A DNA stretch of 64,000 nt from Acinetobacter defluvii (GCF_001704615.3 NZ_CP029397.2:2418001-2482000), one strand, 5' to 3'. Counted from the first letter of the stretch, positions 36,348 to 48,094 are shown. The notes: generated by a model from the sequence alone, not told the origin. Numbers and translations: made by a program.

Positions 36348-37979
36348 TTAAGAAGCCCTATTGATTTGTTGTGGCGATGGTTGATCTGCACTCAAACTTT
36401 TCGCCTTTTTTAATAAGTCAATAAACTCCATTTTTAAACCAAACTCATCAGGTTGTTTTGCAGATTGTGCCAACTGTAAAATATCATTCCAACCCATTGA
36501 GCCGTTATATTTACCGCCTTTTAACTGCTGTCCATAACTTGCCACAGCAAGTGCAAACCGTGTATCAGCACTTGCTTGTGGCAAAGTTTTAGAGGTTGCT
36601 GCTAGCGGTTGAGTTAATAAAATACTTTTAGAGGTATTTGGTAATTTATAACGTAAGTTTAAATGGGCATATTCGGTTTTTTTCGCCTCCGTTTTTGCGG
36701 TATTGCTTTGATAACGAGAATCCGCCAACCATCCTTTTTGCCCGACTGGAATAATTTCATACAATGCAGTCACCGTATGCCCTGCACCGATGTCGCCCGC
36801 ATCAACCTTATCGTTATTAAAATCTTCTTGCTGTAATAATCGATTTTCATAACCGATCAAACGGTATTCTTTCACAGTTGCTGGATTAAACTCGACTTGA
36901 ATTTTTACATCCTGTGCAACTGTAGCAAGTGTTGAGCTGAGTTGTTGTTTAAGCACTTTTTTGGCTTCATTTTCGTTGTCGATATAACTGTAATTTCCAT
37001 CACCTGCATCTGCCAGTTGCTCCATGAGCTGCTCATCATAATTGCCTCGACCAAATCCCAAAGTGGTAAATGAGATGCCTGTTTTACGCTTTTCAGCAAT
37101 CATATTTTTCAACGTGTCAAAGTCCGTAATCCCAACATTAAAATCGCCATCGGTAGCGATTAAAATACGATTAATCCCGTTCTTAATAAACGATTTTTGC
37201 GCTTCTTTATATGCCATTTGAATCGCACTTTCACCTGACGTTGAACCACTTGCTGAAAGCTCATTGATTGCATTTAAAATTTTACTTTTATTCTCACCTG
37301 AGGTTGGTTCTAGCACCACTTCTTCATGTCCTGAGTAAGTAATCAAGGTGACTTTATCTTGTGGACGTAGTTGCTCAGTTAAAATCGTTAAAGTTTTTTT
37401 AACCAAAGGTAGCTTTTTCTCCTCATCCATACTGCCAGATACGTCAACCAAGAATACCAAATTTGCAGAAGGAAGCTTTTTTTGATCAATATTTTTGGCT
37501 TGAATCCCAATGCGAATCAATTTTGCATTGGCTTGCCAAGGTGAGTCCACTGTTTCAGTATTGATAGAAAATGGATGACTACCCGTCGGTTGTGGATAAT
37601 GATAATTAAAGTAATTAATTAATTCCTCAACACGCACAGCATCTACAGGCGGTAAAGTACGATCCTGTGTAAGGAAGCGACGCACATTGGCATAACTTCC
37701 TGTGTCTACATCAGCACTAAATGTTGAAATCGGCTCTTTTGCAACACTTTTCACTGTATTTTGTTCGGTTTTTTGATAATTTTCAGTATTTTCTGCTGAA
37801 CCATAAGCTGCAACTTCAGCACTTGCATCCGCTGCTATAGTTGCATGTTCGTAGCCAGCATCCGCTGCTACTGCATCGGTTGAAACCATCTCACTAGATG
37901 CCTCTTCAGTTTTTTTAGAGCATCCTGAAAGTAAAACCGCCACCATTGAAGCAGCTAAAATTGTATAGTTCATCTTCAT
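36348..37979 (-). CDS. VWA-domain lipoprotein (YfbK-like)
   Basis: About 543 residues. Lipoprotein signal with lipobox LLSGC (Cys about 20) and then a low-complexity acidic/Ala linker. A family N-terminal segment (STFSADVDTGSYANVRRFL, RVEELINYFNYHYP) precedes a von Willebrand factor A domain with MIDAS DVSGS near residue 180 and ATDGD further on. A C-terminal domain (DUF3520-like) follows. Such proteins are envelope-anchored; the MIDAS site binds a metal and a partner protein. Role is not established. Start may be the ATG at 37979 or the preceding GTG; both give the same signal peptide. Confidence 0.82.
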   Translation of the reverse strand: MKMNYTILAASMVAVLLSGCSKKTEEASSEMVSTDAVAADAGYEHATIAADASAEVAAYGSAENTENYQKTEQNTVKSVAKEPISTFSADVDTGSYANVRRFLTQDRTLPPVDAVRVEELINYFNYHYPQPTGSHPFSINTETVDSPWQANAKLIRIGIQAKNIDQKKLPSANLVFLVDVSGSMDEEKKLPLVKKTLTILTEQLRPQDKVTLITYSGHEEVVLEPTSGENKSKILNAINELSASGSTSGESAIQMAYKEAQKSFIKNGINRILIATDGDFNVGITDFDTLKNMIAEKRKTGISFTTLGFGRGNYDEQLMEQLADAGDGNYSYIDNENEAKKVLKQQLSSTLATVAQDVKIQVEFNPATVKEYRLIGYENRLLQQEDFNNDKVDAGDIGAGHTVTALYEIIPVGQKGWLADSRYQSNTAKTEAKKTEYAHLNLRYKLPNTSKSILLTQPLAATSKTLPQASADTRFALAVASYGQQLKGGKYNGSMGWNDILQLAQSAKQPDEFGLKMEFIDLLKKAKSLSADQPSPQQINRAS

Positions 37980-38263
37980 CACTCAAGCCTCAATTCAAAT
38001 TATTAGTAGTTGTTTTGATTTATATCGATACATTTCAATTGTTATATTATAACAAGGCATGATTTTCGCAATACGCAATTCTAATTTGGTTGACATGATT
38101 TTATAGTGATTTTGTAAACTACATAATGCATATAATTTTCAAAACTTTAATTTAATTTATATTTATTTTAATGCCTTTTTCTCAATAATATAAAAAACAC
38201 AATAAGAACTTAGTTCTCATTGTGTGATGATTATTACAAGAAATTATAAGATTTGGCGGAATA

Positions 38264-39118
38264 TTATTCTACATTCATTGTAGCTTGCCATACCAAAACT
38301 GCATCATGCATTGCTTTCACATCATGTGCACGCACCATACATGCCCCTTGCTGAATACTCATCAAATGTGCAGCAACACTACCAATAGCCCGATTTTGTG
38401 CATCAGCACCACCGAGCGCTTCACCAATAAATCTTTTACGTGAAAGTGCGGAAAGAATCGGATAGCCCATTGCATTAAGCTTATAAAACTCTTGTAAAAG
38501 TTTTAAATTTTGCTGTGCATTTTTAGCAAAACCAAAACCTGGATCAATCATAATATTTTCAGCTCGTACACCAACCTTCAATGCATCTTCAACACGTTGA
38601 TTCAGCTCTGACATAACATCTTCAATCACATCATTATATTGAGCTAAATTATTCATGGTGGTTGGCTCACCACGCATATGCATAATAATGACAGGAATAT
38701 TAAGCTCTGCTGCGGTTTCTAACGCTCTTGGGCGAGTTAAGGCACGTACATCATTCCAAATATGCGCACCCACTTGAACAGCGGCTTTAATCACTTCAGG
38801 TTGTGATGTATCAATAGAAATGATCACCTTTTCTTTTACCAATTGCTCAACCACTGGCACAACACGACGGATTTCTTCTTCCACAGATACAGGTGATGCG
38901 CCTGGGCGTGTAGATTCTCCACCAATATCAATCACCGTCGCACCATCAGCAATCATTTGTTTTGCATAGGCAACGGCTTGCTCAACTTCATTATGCTTTC
39001 CACCATCACTAAATGAGTCTGGTGTTACATTTAAAATCCCCATGACATGCGCTTGTGACAAATCTAGTTGTTGATCACCACATTTTAAAATCCGTTTTGG
39101 TAAAGCGACTAATTGCAT
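38264..39118 (-). CDS. folP: Dihydropteroate synthase FolP
   Basis: About 284 residues from ATG 39118 (MQLVALPKRI), with GAGGAT about a dozen bases upstream; an ATG-rich region before it allows a start up to 33 bp earlier. Signatures: VMGILNVTPDSFSDGG (pterin/PPi loop), DIGGESTRPGA, and IMIDPGFGFAKN. It joins p-aminobenzoate to the pterin pyrophosphate in folate synthesis and is the sulfonamide target. It is 132 bp after ftsH on the same strand, a common pairing (ftsH-folP). Confidence 0.93.
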   Translation of the reverse strand: MQLVALPKRILKCGDQQLDLSQAHVMGILNVTPDSFSDGGKHNEVEQAVAYAKQMIADGATVIDIGGESTRPGASPVSVEEEIRRVVPVVEQLVKEKVIISIDTSQPEVIKAAVQVGAHIWNDVRALTRPRALETAAELNIPVIIMHMRGEPTTMNNLAQYNDVIEDVMSELNQRVEDALKVGVRAENIMIDPGFGFAKNAQQNLKLLQEFYKLNAMGYPILSALSRKRFIGEALGGADAQNRAIGSVAAHLMSIQQGACMVRAHDVKAMHDAVLVWQATMNVE

Positions 39119-39207
39119 AGCACCACATATCCTCATCATCTCTAGACGCATTTTAACTTTTTAACATAAAGTTAGGGTGAGCTTTTAGCTTAAAATATTT
39201 TCAACAC

Positions 39208-39234
39208 ATAAAAAACCACCCGAAGGTGGTTTGA
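39208..39234 (-). terminator. Terminator after ftsH
   Basis: AACCACC / GGTGGTT stem with a CGAA tetraloop and A/T tracts, between ftsH and folP. Confidence 0.7.
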
Positions 39235-39250
39235 TTTTAATCATTTAAAC

Positions 39251-41149
39251 TTAAAGTTTTGGTAATGATGGCAATGGTGGTGGAGTTTCAGAACCATCAG
39301 CAGGTGTTACATCAATCACTGGATTTTCTGCAACATATACTTTTGGTGGTTGTGGCTCACGCCCTTCCATAATGTCACGTATTTGATCGCGATCAATGGT
39401 TTCCCACTCAAGCAATGCTTTCACCATCGCATGTGCAATATCTTTGTTATTTTCAAGAATCTCACGTGCAACTTTATACTGCTCATCTAAGATACGACGT
39501 ACTTCTTGGTCAACCATTTGTTGCGTTGCTTCAGAAATGGTACGACTACCGACATTACCAAAAAATCCGTTTTGATTTTCGTCTTCGTAAACCATTACAC
39601 CCATTTTGTCTGACATACCGTATTTGGTCACCATTGCGCGTGCCATTTTGGTTGCACGCTCAAAGTCGTTTGAAGCACCTGTCGACATTTGGTTAATGAA
39701 AACTTCTTCTGCAATACGACCACCAAATAAGATAGAAAGCTCATTTAACATTTTATCTTTGTAATGGCTGGTTTGGTCATGTTCAGGAAGCTGCCAAGTT
39801 ACACCCAATGCCCAACCACGTGGCATGATCGTTACTTTATGCACAGGGTCTGTACCTGGTAAGATCTCTGCCACAATCGCATGTCCCGCTTCATGGTATG
39901 CAGTCGCACGACGTTCTTCTTCACGGATCACCATCGACTTACGTTCTGGTCCCATGTAGATCTTGTCCTTTGCATCTTCAAAGTCATGCATATCGACAGT
40001 GTTCTTGTTACGACGAGCAGCGAATAACGCAGCCTCATTCACAAGATTTGCCAATTGCGCACCTGAGAAGCCTGGTGTACCACGTGCAAGCACTTTAACG
40101 TCTACACCTGTTACCGAAGGCAGTTTTTTCAAGTGAACATTAAGAATTTGCTCACGCCCCTTAATATCAGGCAGACCCACCATAACTTGACGGTCAAAAC
40201 GTCCCGGACGAAGTAAGGCTTTATCAAGTACATCTGCACGGTTAGTCGCAGCGATCACAATAATACCTTCATTACCTTCAAAGCCATCCATCTCTACCAG
40301 CATTTGGTTTAAGGTTTGCTCACGCTCATCGTGACCACCCCCTGTACCTGAACCACGATGACGACCTACCGCATCGATCTCATCAATAAAGATGATACAA
40401 GGCGCATGGCGTTTTGCTTGTTCGAACATGTCACGTACACGAGATGCACCAACACCCACAAACATTTCAACGAAGTCAGAACCCGAAATACTAAAGAATG
40501 GTACTTTTGCTTCACCCGCAATCGCTTTCGCAAGTAAAGTTTTACCTGTACCTGGAGGACCTACCATCAACACACCTTTGGGAATTGTTGCCCCAAGACG
40601 TTTGAATTTTGCTGGGTCTTTTAAGAAGTCTACAATTTCGACAACTTCTTGTTTTGCTTCATCACAGCCTGCAACATCGGTAAATGTCACTTTAATTTGA
40701 TCTTCAGAGAGCATTTTAGCTTTTGATTTACCAAAGCTCATTGGACCATTTTTACCGCCTGCACCACCACCCATGTTGCGCATAAAGAACATGAATAACA
40801 AAATGATTAAAAGTACAGGGAAGCTTGCGATAAGAAGTTGCATCAACAAACCTTGACGTTGAGGTGCAGTACCTTCAACAACAACGTTATTTTTGATAAG
40901 AGTAGGCATTAATTCAGGATCTTGAACCGCTGGGCGGATACTTTCAAAATCTGAACCATTGGTTTTTTCGCCACTTATTCTTTCACCATCAATCGTGACT
41001 TGTTTAATCTGACCTGCATTCACCGCCGCAACAAACTCAGAATAGTTCATCGCAGCAGGCTTATTGCGGTCACTGATGTTGCTGAAAATCAAGATCAGCA
41101 CACCGAGTATCACAAGCCACAAAACGGCGTTTTTGAAGAGATCGCTCAA
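39251..41149 (-). CDS. ftsH: ATP-dependent zinc metalloprotease FtsH
   Basis: 632 residues. Two N-terminal membrane helices (about 7-23 and 103-122) bracket a periplasmic domain. The AAA+ module has Walker A GPPGTGKT at 197-204, Walker [10 protein letters not shown] near 252-260 and the pore loop FVGVGAS. The protease domain has the zinc motif HEAGH at 419-423. It degrades membrane and unstable cytosolic proteins (for example LpxC, sigma-32 in relatives). It lies between rlmE and folP on the same strand. Confidence 0.97.
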   Translation of the reverse strand: MSDLFKNAVLWLVILGVLILIFSNISDRNKPAAMNYSEFVAAVNAGQIKQVTIDGERISGEKTNGSDFESIRPAVQDPELMPTLIKNNVVVEGTAPQRQGLLMQLLIASFPVLLIILLFMFFMRNMGGGAGGKNGPMSFGKSKAKMLSEDQIKVTFTDVAGCDEAKQEVVEIVDFLKDPAKFKRLGATIPKGVLMVGPPGTGKTLLAKAIAGEAKVPFFSISGSDFVEMFVGVGASRVRDMFEQAKRHAPCIIFIDEIDAVGRHRGSGTGGGHDEREQTLNQMLVEMDGFEGNEGIIVIAATNRADVLDKALLRPGRFDRQVMVGLPDIKGREQILNVHLKKLPSVTGVDVKVLARGTPGFSGAQLANLVNEAALFAARRNKNTVDMHDFEDAKDKIYMGPERKSMVIREEERRATAYHEAGHAIVAEILPGTDPVHKVTIMPRGWALGVTWQLPEHDQTSHYKDKMLNELSILFGGRIAEEVFINQMSTGASNDFERATKMARAMVTKYGMSDKMGVMVYEDENQNGFFGNVGSRTISEATQQMVDQEVRRILDEQYKVAREILENNKDIAHAMVKALLEWETIDRDQIRDIMEGREPQPPKVYVAENPVIDVTPADGSETPPPLPSLPKL

Positions 41150-41447
41150 AGCTTTATTCCCATATCAATCTAATTTTGATCATGCCCTATTAGAGGGTGA
41201 TCCTAACAAAAAAGCGAGTAATGAATTTCGCAATAAATTTTAAAAACGTACAAAATGCACAATTTTTAACAACTTGGCAAGAGGACTTCGTGACAATTCA
41301 TACATGAATTACATTTTTTCATTTAAATTTTTCAAAGAAAGTTATTTAACTGCATAATGTTAACGCATTATGATCTAAACAAACTTTCGATGAAATAATT
41401 TTAAACATAATACATGCATCTACGAATTCTAAAAAGAACTCAAATAC

Positions 41448-42116
41448 TCACTCATCTACAACGACTTGCTGCGAAACCTTTTTACGACCTTGTCCAATTA
41501 AAAAAACTTCTTTTGAACGTGCCCGTGACGCTGCAGGCTTTGCAGTTTTCAAGACATCAAAACTATTGACAACTTGTTTGCGAAATTCATCAAAACCATC
41601 ACCTTGGAAAACCTTAACTACAAACTGCCCTTTTGGTCCTAAAACACGGTTGGCAAAATCTAACGCAAGTTCACACAAATAAATCTGGCGAGGTTGATCT
41701 ACAGCCTTATTACCTGATGTATTGGGGGCCATATCTGAAATTACAACGTCTACAGTACGTCCATTTAAAATATTTAACAATTTTTCAAAAACTTCTTCTT
41801 CTCGAAAATCACCTTGTAAAAAGGTCACATCGGGTAAGGCATCCATTTCAAGAATATCCGAAGCAATGACCAAACCTTTATCACCGACCAATTTTCCTGC
41901 AATCTGTGACCAACTGCCTGGTGCTGCACCTAAGTCAACAACAGTCATACCTGGTTTAATCATTTTATATTTTTCTTGAATTTCAAGAAGTTTATACGCA
42001 GCTCGAGCACGATAGCCTTCCTTTTGTGCTTTTTTCACAAATGGATCGTCTAAATGCTCTCTCATCCACGCACGACTACTTTTAGATAACTTTTGGTTGG
42101 TGATGCGTGTAGCCAT
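41448..42116 (-). CDS. rlmE: 23S rRNA 2'-O-ribose methyltransferase RlmE (FtsJ)
   Basis: 222 residues of the FtsJ/RrmJ family. N-terminal [34 protein letters not shown] carries the catalytic Lys and RNA-binding region; [13 protein letters not shown] is SAM motif I, and VVISDMAPN contains the catalytic Asp. It methylates U2552 (E. coli numbering) in the A loop of 23S rRNA. It is divergent from yhbY, a common arrangement in gammaproteobacteria. Confidence 0.95.
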   Translation of the reverse strand: MATRITNQKLSKSSRAWMREHLDDPFVKKAQKEGYRARAAYKLLEIQEKYKMIKPGMTVVDLGAAPGSWSQIAGKLVGDKGLVIASDILEMDALPDVTFLQGDFREEEVFEKLLNILNGRTVDVVISDMAPNTSGNKAVDQPRQIYLCELALDFANRVLGPKGQFVVKVFQGDGFDEFRKQVVNSFDVLKTAKPAASRARSKEVFLIGQGRKKVSQQVVVDE

Positions 42117-42312
42117 AACTCTCTAAATAAAATTGACATTTAACTTGTAATTGTACGTGAAAAACTGAGTTTTTGCAGTATACAACTGTATCTAAATGCG
42201 TTATTCACTGCATCTTTTTTCAAATCAGTCTGATCGTTTTTTTGTTGAGAAGATGCAGCGTTTAAATTTGAGTTTTGTTATACTAAGCCGTTTTTAAAAT
42301 TAGGTTATTTTT

Positions 42313-42636
42313 ATGGCGGCTTTATCTATCCAAGAACGTAAGCGTTTACGTCAAATCGGACATGCTTTAAATCCAGTGGTGATGATTGGTGATAAAGGTT
42401 TATCTGAAAATGTCATCGAAGAAACCAACCGTGCTTTAAACGACCATGAGTTGATCAAGATTAAAGTCGCTGGCGAAGATCGTGAAGCACGTGCTGCAGC
42501 AATTGCTGAGATTGCGGATGCTACAGGTGCTGAAGTTGTGCAAACCATCGGTAAAATTGCATTGATCTACAAAAAAGCTGCGAAACAAAATCCGAAGTTG
42601 TCTAATCTTGTTCGTCACGCACACTTGTCGAACTAA
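42313..42636 (+). CDS. yhbY: CRS1-YhbY domain RNA-binding protein
   Basis: 107 residues matching the CRM/YhbY fold: LSIQERKRLRQIGHALNPVVMIGDKGLSE (GxxG loop equivalent near GDKG) and KIALIYKKAAKQNP. YhbY associates with pre-50S ribosomal particles. It is divergent from rlmE with a shared 196-bp control region, and upstream of the DOMON-like gene. Confidence 0.92.
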   Translation: MAALSIQERKRLRQIGHALNPVVMIGDKGLSENVIEETNRALNDHELIKIKVAGEDREARAAAIAEIADATGAEVVQTIGKIALIYKKAAKQNPKLSNLVRHAHLSN

Positions 42637-42653
42637 TTACAGACTTAAATTTT

Positions 42654-43193
42654 ATGGCAAGTTATGAACTCAATGCTTTCGATCGCCGCTTTCAAAGCAT
42701 TTCATTGGTGGGGGCAATCGAACAGGTCAGCCCATTTACTTTAAATGTCGGCTATTGGCTACGTGATCCTAACCAATTGATTCAATATCCTGAACGAGTT
42801 GCCTCGCATCCACGAATTGACTTTTTATGGGAAAAAACGTGCTTTGAGGTTTTTATCGGGGTCAGAGGCGAAGATTTCTATCGGGAAATCAATCTCTCCC
42901 CTTCTCAAGCATGGCAAGCCTATGCGTTTGAAGAATATCGCTACCCTGAGATACTGCCACCTGTTGCAGCTTATGATATTGAGCTCAATCAACTCAAACG
43001 TACGCATTATGGTTTAAATGTAAGTCTTGATCTAACTGAATTTATGCTCAAACATAAATTAAAATGGGATCATTTATTTATTGGTTTAAGTGCTGTTTTA
43101 GATACCACGCAGGGTGAACACTTTTTTGCTATGCAACACAGTAGCCCAAATGCTGACTTTCATAATAAACGTGACTGGCTACATACTTTTTAG
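42654..43193 (+). CDS. DOMON-like domain protein of unknown function
   Basis: 179 residues, no signal peptide. Sequence blocks ASHPRIDFLWEKTCFEVFIG, YREINLSPSQAWQAYAFEEYR and LFIGLSAVLDTTQGEHFFAMQH match the DOMON-like beta-sandwich proteins annotated in gammaproteobacteria (carbohydrate-binding-like fold). The specific ligand or role is not known. It starts 18 bp after yhbY and is probably co-transcribed. Confidence 0.75.
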   Translation: MASYELNAFDRRFQSISLVGAIEQVSPFTLNVGYWLRDPNQLIQYPERVASHPRIDFLWEKTCFEVFIGVRGEDFYREINLSPSQAWQAYAFEEYRYPEILPPVAAYDIELNQLKRTHYGLNVSLDLTEFMLKHKLKWDHLFIGLSAVLDTTQGEHFFAMQHSSPNADFHNKRDWLHTF

Positions 43194-43464
43194 TGAAGCA
43201 TTTTTATTGTATTTTAAAATGAATCAGTGAGGTTAATATCCTCACTTTTTTATTTTACCTTGCTTAGTTTTTCTATCTGTCAACATTTTAAATCTGACTT
43301 AAATCAACTTATAAACATTCTAGTTTCTTTATCTCTTTGTTAAATTTTAAGTTTTGATTATTGAACTGAATTTTTATTTACATCAAAAATAACTAAAGCA
43401 AGCTAAAAACAGATTACTCACTAAAATGCAAGATTTTTATCTACAAGAATCACAGTATTCTACG

Positions 43465-43493
43465 TGGACTTTTCAGCATATTGTGCGTATAAT
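43465..43493 (+). promoter_or_regulatory. Sigma-70 promoter of carAB
   Basis: TGGACT (43465-43470), 17-bp spacer, consensus TATAAT (43488-43493). Transcription would start near 43500, about 115 bp before carA. Confidence 0.7.
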
Positions 43494-43508
43494 GCAGTGT
43501 TAAGTTAC

Positions 43509-43575
43509 AAGCGAGCAGACATGAGGAGGGTAGGATTTAATTAGCCTTCCTTTTTTTTCGTCTACTCGCTTTTTT
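43509..43575 (+). promoter_or_regulatory. carAB leader with nested terminator-like stems
   Basis: Outer arms AAGCGAGCAGAC (43509-43520) and GTCTACTCGCTT (43560-43571) pair at 11 of 12 positions and run into a T tract. Inside, AGGAGGG (43524-43530) pairs with CCTTCCT (43545-43551), followed by eight T, which is a shorter intrinsic terminator. The layout is that of a transcription attenuator. Confidence 0.6.
43521..43544 (+). CDS. Candidate carAB leader peptide (MRRVGFN)
   Basis: ATG AGG AGG GTA GGA TTT AAT TAG: a seven-residue ORF starting about 20 nt after the predicted transcription start. It holds two successive AGG Arg codons, a codon rarely used in this window, and they coincide with the 5' arm of the inner terminator. 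Arginine is the pathway product of carbamoyl phosphate, so ribosome stalling on these codons could control carAB. Leader peptides in car operons of pseudomonads are known; this one is inferred. The same bases also look like a Shine-Dalgarno sequence, a competing reading. Confidence 0.35.
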   Translation: MRRVGFN

Positions 43576-43614
43576 ACAGCCCTATTTTTGTGGTTTTAGA
43601 TCAGGAGCTTTGGT

Positions 43615-44757
43615 TTGAGCATCCCCGCCATTTTAGCCCTCGCTGACGGTACTATTTTCAAAGGTACATCGATCGGCGCTACGGGAAGTACGACAGGTGA
43701 AGTCGTTTTTAATACTGCCATGACTGGCTATCAAGAAATTTTGACTGACCCAAGTTATGCACAACAACTTGTAACTTTAACTTACCCACATATTGGTAAT
43801 ACGGGTTGCAATAATGAAGATGCAGAGTCAGGTCGCATTCATAAAGTTTGGGCAAATGGTCTGATCATTCGAGACCTGCCTTTATTACATAGCAACTTCC
43901 GTGCTGAACAATCTCTTGGTGATTATTTAAAACAGCATAATGTTGTTGCCATTGCAGATATTGATACACGTAAACTTACACGTATTTTGCGATCTAAAGG
44001 CGCACAAAATGGTTGCATCTTAGCTGGTGAGAACATTACTGAAGAAGAAGCTTTAGAAAAAGCTCGAGCTTTTGGTGGTTTAAATGGTTTAGACCTTGCC
44101 AAAGAATGTTGCGACCCTGAAGGTTTTGCATGGACTGAAGGCTCATGGGCATTAGGTAAAGGTTTCTCCCAACCTGAAGCAAAATTCCATGTGGTTGCAT
44201 ACGATTATGGTGTCAAAACCAACATCTTACGTATGCTTGCAGATCGTGGTTGTAAACTCACTGTTGTTCCTGCGCAAACGCCTGCTGCTGAAGTACTTGC
44301 ATTAAATCCAGATGGCGTGTTCTTGTCAAATGGTCCTGGCGATCCAGCAGCATGTGATTATGCGATTGAAGCAGTAAAAACCATCGTTGAAGATGCACGT
44401 AATGTGCCTGTATTTGGAATCTGTTTAGGTCACCAAATCCTTGCGCTTGCATCTGGTGCTAAAACGGTAAAAATGCCGCATGGACATCACGGTGCTAACC
44501 ATCCTGTACAAAGTCTTGAAGATGGTACCGTGATGATTACTTCTCAAAACCACGGCTTCGCTGTAGATGCTGAAACGCTTCCTGCAAACTTGAAAGCGAC
44601 GCACAAATCATTGTTCGATCAAACCCTACAAGGGATTCATCGTACAGATAAACCAGCGTTTAGCTTCCAAGGTCACCCTGAAGCAAGTCCTGGCCCACAT
44701 GACTGCGCACCGTTGTTCGATCATTTTATCGAACTTATCGAAGCAGCTAAGAAGTAA
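43615..44757 (+). CDS. carA: Carbamoyl-phosphate synthase small subunit CarA
   Basis: 380 residues from TTG 43615, with AGGAG seven bases upstream. N-terminal domain [35 protein letters not shown]-terminal class I glutamine amidotransferase with the nucleophile in [13 protein letters not shown] and the His/Glu of [13 protein letters not shown]. It releases ammonia from glutamine for CarB. The product feeds arginine and pyrimidine synthesis. It precedes carB by 13 bp and is under the attenuator-like leader described above. Confidence 0.96.
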   Translation: MSIPAILALADGTIFKGTSIGATGSTTGEVVFNTAMTGYQEILTDPSYAQQLVTLTYPHIGNTGCNNEDAESGRIHKVWANGLIIRDLPLLHSNFRAEQSLGDYLKQHNVVAIADIDTRKLTRILRSKGAQNGCILAGENITEEEALEKARAFGGLNGLDLAKECCDPEGFAWTEGSWALGKGFSQPEAKFHVVAYDYGVKTNILRMLADRGCKLTVVPAQTPAAEVLALNPDGVFLSNGPGDPAACDYAIEAVKTIVEDARNVPVFGICLGHQILALASGAKTVKMPHGHHGANHPVQSLEDGTVMITSQNHGFAVDAETLPANLKATHKSLFDQTLQGIHRTDKPAFSFQGHPEASPGPHDCAPLFDHFIELIEAAKK

Positions 44758-44770
44758 TTAAGGAGCGATC

Positions 44771-47700
44771 ATGGCTAAACGTACAGACATTAAAAGCATC
44801 TTAATTATTGGTGCAGGTCCGATTGTGATCGGTCAAGCATGTGAGTTCGACTATTCAGGCGCACAAGCATGTAAAGCCCTTCGTGAAGAAGGCTACCGTG
44901 TTATTTTGGTGAACTCTAACCCAGCAACCATTATGACTGACCCTGCAATGGCAGACGCAACTTACATTGAGCCAATCACTTGGCAAACTGTAGCAGCCAT
45001 CATTGAGAAAGAACGCCCCGATGCAGTTCTTCCTACAATGGGTGGTCAAACAGCATTGAACTGTGCCCTTGCACTAGATGAGCACGGCATTTTAGAAAAA
45101 TACAATGTAGAATTGATTGGTGCGACCAAAGAAGCGATCGAAAAAGCGGAAGACCGTAAACTGTTCGATATCGCAATGCGTAAAATTGGTCTTGAATGCC
45201 CAAAAGCTGACATTGCAGAGTCAATGGAAGAGGCTTTAGAAATCCAAGCACGTTTCGGCTTCCCGGTGATTATCCGACCTTCATTCACGATGGGTGGTTC
45301 AGGTGGTGGTATTGCCTATAATAAAGAAGAATTTATTGAAATCTGTGAACGTGGTTTCGATCTTTCGCCAACGAAACAATTGTTGATCGATGAATCATTG
45401 ATTGGTTGGAAAGAATACGAAATGGAAGTTGTACGTGATAAAAACGACAACTGTATTATCGTATGTTCGATTGAGAACTTTGACCCAATGGGTGTACACA
45501 CAGGTGACTCAATCACCGTTGCTCCTGCACAAACATTGACAGACAAAGAATATCAATTGATGCGTAATGCATCTTTAGCAGTTCTTCGTGAAATCGGTGT
45601 AGAAACGGGCGGTTCAAACGTACAGTTTGGTATTAACCCGAAAGATGGTCGTATGGTCATCATTGAGATGAATCCGCGTGTATCGCGTTCATCTGCACTT
45701 GCATCTAAAGCAACGGGTTTCCCGATTGCAAAAATCGCAGCAAAATTAGCGGTTGGTTATACCCTTGATGAGTTGAAAAATGACATCACTGGCGGTACTA
45801 CACCTGCATCATTCGAGCCTGCGATTGACTATGTTGTCACAAAAGTACCACGTTTCAACTTTGAAAAATTCCCACAAGCAGATGCGACTTTAACCACGCA
45901 GATGAAATCTGTGGGTGAAGTGATGGCGATTGGTCGTAACTTCCAAGAATCTGTCAATAAAGCGCTTCGTGGTCTTGAAGTGGGTGCTTGTGGTTTTGAT
46001 GAAAAAATTGCAGTGGGTACTGAAGGCGCACGCGAAAAAATCTTGGTTGAACTGAAAGTTCCAGGTCCTGAGCGTATTTGGTATGTGGCTGATGCTTTCC
46101 GTCACGGCTTCACTTTAGAAGATGTATTCCAAGCGACTAAGATTGATCGTTGGTTCTTGATTCAAATTGAAGATATCATTAAAACTGAAGAACAAATCAA
46201 AACTTTAGGTTTTGGTGATTTAAATGCGGACAATATCCGTTCATTTAAACGTAAAGGTTTATCAGATCTTCGCATCGCCAACTTGATGGGCATTTCACAA
46301 AAACAATTCCGTAAGCATCGTTGGAACTTGGGTGTAACGCCAGTTTATAAACGTGTGGATACATGTGCTGCTGAGTTTGAATCAGATACAGCGTATATGT
46401 ACTCAACTTACGATGAAGAATGTGAAGCGAATCCATCGAACAAAGACAAAATCATGGTGATCGGTGGTGGTCCTAACCGTATCGGTCAAGGGATCGAGTT
46501 CGATTACTGCTGTGTACACGCTGCGCTTGCAATGCGTGATGACGGTTATGAAACGATCATGGTCAACTGTAACCCTGAAACAGTTTCTACCGATTACGAC
46601 ACATCAGATCGTTTGTACTTCGAACCGATTACGCTTGAAGATGTTCTTGAAATCGTACGCACAGAGAAACCTAAAGGTATTATCGTACAGTACGGTGGTC
46701 AAACCCCACTTAAATTGGCACGTGCTTTAGAAGAAGCGGGTGCACCAATTATCGGAACATCGCCTGATGCAATTGACCGTGCAGAGGATCGTGAACGCTT
46801 CCAACAAATGATTCAACGTCTACAACTTCGCCAACCAAACAACAGCATTGTTAAATCTGCTGAAGAAGGTATGGCTGAAGCTGCAAAAGTTGGTTATCCA
46901 TTGGTGGTACGCCCTTCTTATGTATTGGGTGGTCGTGCGATGGAAATCGTCTATAACGATGAAGAATTGAAACGTTATTTACGTGACGCAGTTCAAGCAT
47001 CGAATGAAGCACCTGTACTGCTTGACCATTTCCTTGATGATGCGATTGAAGTTGACGTAGACTGTGTATCTGACGGTAAAGATGTGGTGATTGGCGGAAT
47101 CATGCAGCACATCGAACAAGCGGGGATTCACTCTGGTGACTCAGCATGTTCTATTCCACCTTATTCATTGTCAAATGAAGTTCAGGACGAAATGCGTCGT
47201 CAAACTATTGCTATGGCAAAAGAGCTTGGCGTTGTGGGCTTGATGAACGTACAGTTTGCAGTAAAAGGCACTGATGTTTACATTCTTGAAGTGAACCCAC
47301 GTGCATCTCGTACAGTGCCGTTCGTTTCTAAATGTATCGGTGAGTCTTTAGCAAAAGTTGCTGCACGTTGTATGGCGGGTCAGTCTTTAGAATCTCAAGG
47401 ATTCACCAAAGAGATTATCCCTGAACATTTCTCTGTAAAAGAAGCTGTGTTCCCATTCAACAAATTCCCTGGCGTTGACCCTGTACTTGGGCCTGAGATG
47501 AAGTCTACAGGTGAAGTGATGGGCGTAGGTAAAACTTTTGGTGAAGCATTCTATAAAGCTGTGTTAGGCTCGAATGATCGCTTACCAGGTTTACCAACCG
47601 AAGGCGAAGTAAAACACGCATTTTTGTCTGTACGTGACTCTGACAAGCCTCGTGCTGTCGGCATCGCAAAACAACTGACTGAGCTTGGTTTCAAAGTGAT

Positions 47701-48001
47701 CGCAACTGGCGGTACTTACGATGTCATCAAAGCAGCAGGTATTGAATGTGAACGTGTGAATAAAGTCACAGAAGGTCGCCCTAATATCGTTGACCGCTTG
47801 AAAAATGGCGAAATTCACCTCATTATCAATACAACCGAAGGTAAACAAGCGCAGCAGGATTCGTTCTCGATCCGCCGCTCTGCACTACAAGGTAAAGTGT
47901 ATTACACAACGACTTTGAATGGTGCAGATGCTGTATGCCAAGCTTTAGCGATTAAATTACCGATGGATGTATACCGCTTGCAAGACCTAACTAAAGGTTA
48001 A
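44771..48001 (+). CDS. carB: Carbamoyl-phosphate synthase large subunit CarB
   Basis: 1076 residues, normal length. Two homologous ATP-grasp halves: first with [20 protein letters not shown] and [16 protein letters not shown], second with [21 protein letters not shown] and [16 protein letters not shown]; then the C-terminal MGS-like allosteric domain ([35 protein letters not shown]). The first half makes carboxyphosphate, the second phosphorylates carbamate. The allosteric domain binds ornithine/UMP in relatives. A strong terminator ends the carAB unit. Confidence 0.97.
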   Translation: MAKRTDIKSILIIGAGPIVIGQACEFDYSGAQACKALREEGYRVILVNSNPATIMTDPAMADATYIEPITWQTVAAIIEKERPDAVLPTMGGQTALNCALALDEHGILEKYNVELIGATKEAIEKAEDRKLFDIAMRKIGLECPKADIAESMEEALEIQARFGFPVIIRPSFTMGGSGGGIAYNKEEFIEICERGFDLSPTKQLLIDESLIGWKEYEMEVVRDKNDNCIIVCSIENFDPMGVHTGDSITVAPAQTLTDKEYQLMRNASLAVLREIGVETGGSNVQFGINPKDGRMVIIEMNPRVSRSSALASKATGFPIAKIAAKLAVGYTLDELKNDITGGTTPASFEPAIDYVVTKVPRFNFEKFPQADATLTTQMKSVGEVMAIGRNFQESVNKALRGLEVGACGFDEKIAVGTEGAREKILVELKVPGPERIWYVADAFRHGFTLEDVFQATKIDRWFLIQIEDIIKTEEQIKTLGFGDLNADNIRSFKRKGLSDLRIANLMGISQKQFRKHRWNLGVTPVYKRVDTCAAEFESDTAYMYSTYDEECEANPSNKDKIMVIGGGPNRIGQGIEFDYCCVHAALAMRDDGYETIMVNCNPETVSTDYDTSDRLYFEPITLEDVLEIVRTEKPKGIIVQYGGQTPLKLARALEEAGAPIIGTSPDAIDRAEDRERFQQMIQRLQLRQPNNSIVKSAEEGMAEAAKVGYPLVVRPSYVLGGRAMEIVYNDEELKRYLRDAVQASNEAPVLLDHFLDDAIEVDVDCVSDGKDVVIGGIMQHIEQAGIHSGDSACSIPPYSLSNEVQDEMRRQTIAMAKELGVVGLMNVQFAVKGTDVYILEVNPRASRTVPFVSKCIGESLAKVAARCMAGQSLESQGFTKEIIPEHFSVKEAVFPFNKFPGVDPVLGPEMKSTGEVMGVGKTFGEAFYKAVLGSNDRLPGLPTEGEVKHAFLSVRDSDKPRAVGIAKQLTELGFKVIATGGTYDVIKAAGIECERVNKVTEGRPNIVDRLKNGEIHLIINTTEGKQAQQDSFSIRRSALQGKVYYTTTLNGADAVCQALAIKLPMDVYRLQDLTKG

Positions 48002-48017
48002 TTCAGTTACCGATAAG

Positions 48018-48049
48018 TCCCGCCACTTTATCGGTGGCGGGATTTTTTT
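48018..48049 (+). terminator. Terminator after carAB
   Basis: TCCCGCCAC / GTGGCGGGA stem, loop TTTATCG, then seven T. One of the strongest hairpins of the window. Confidence 0.92.
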
Positions 48050-48094
48050 ATTTTTTAAACTGTATTTTTTAAATACTTAACTTGAGGGACAACA

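Noticed and set aside
43521..43534. GAGGAGGG as a Shine-Dalgarno for a hidden gene
   Set aside because: No start codon with a useful frame follows within spacing; the ORF/attenuator reading explains it better, though it is kept as an alternative.
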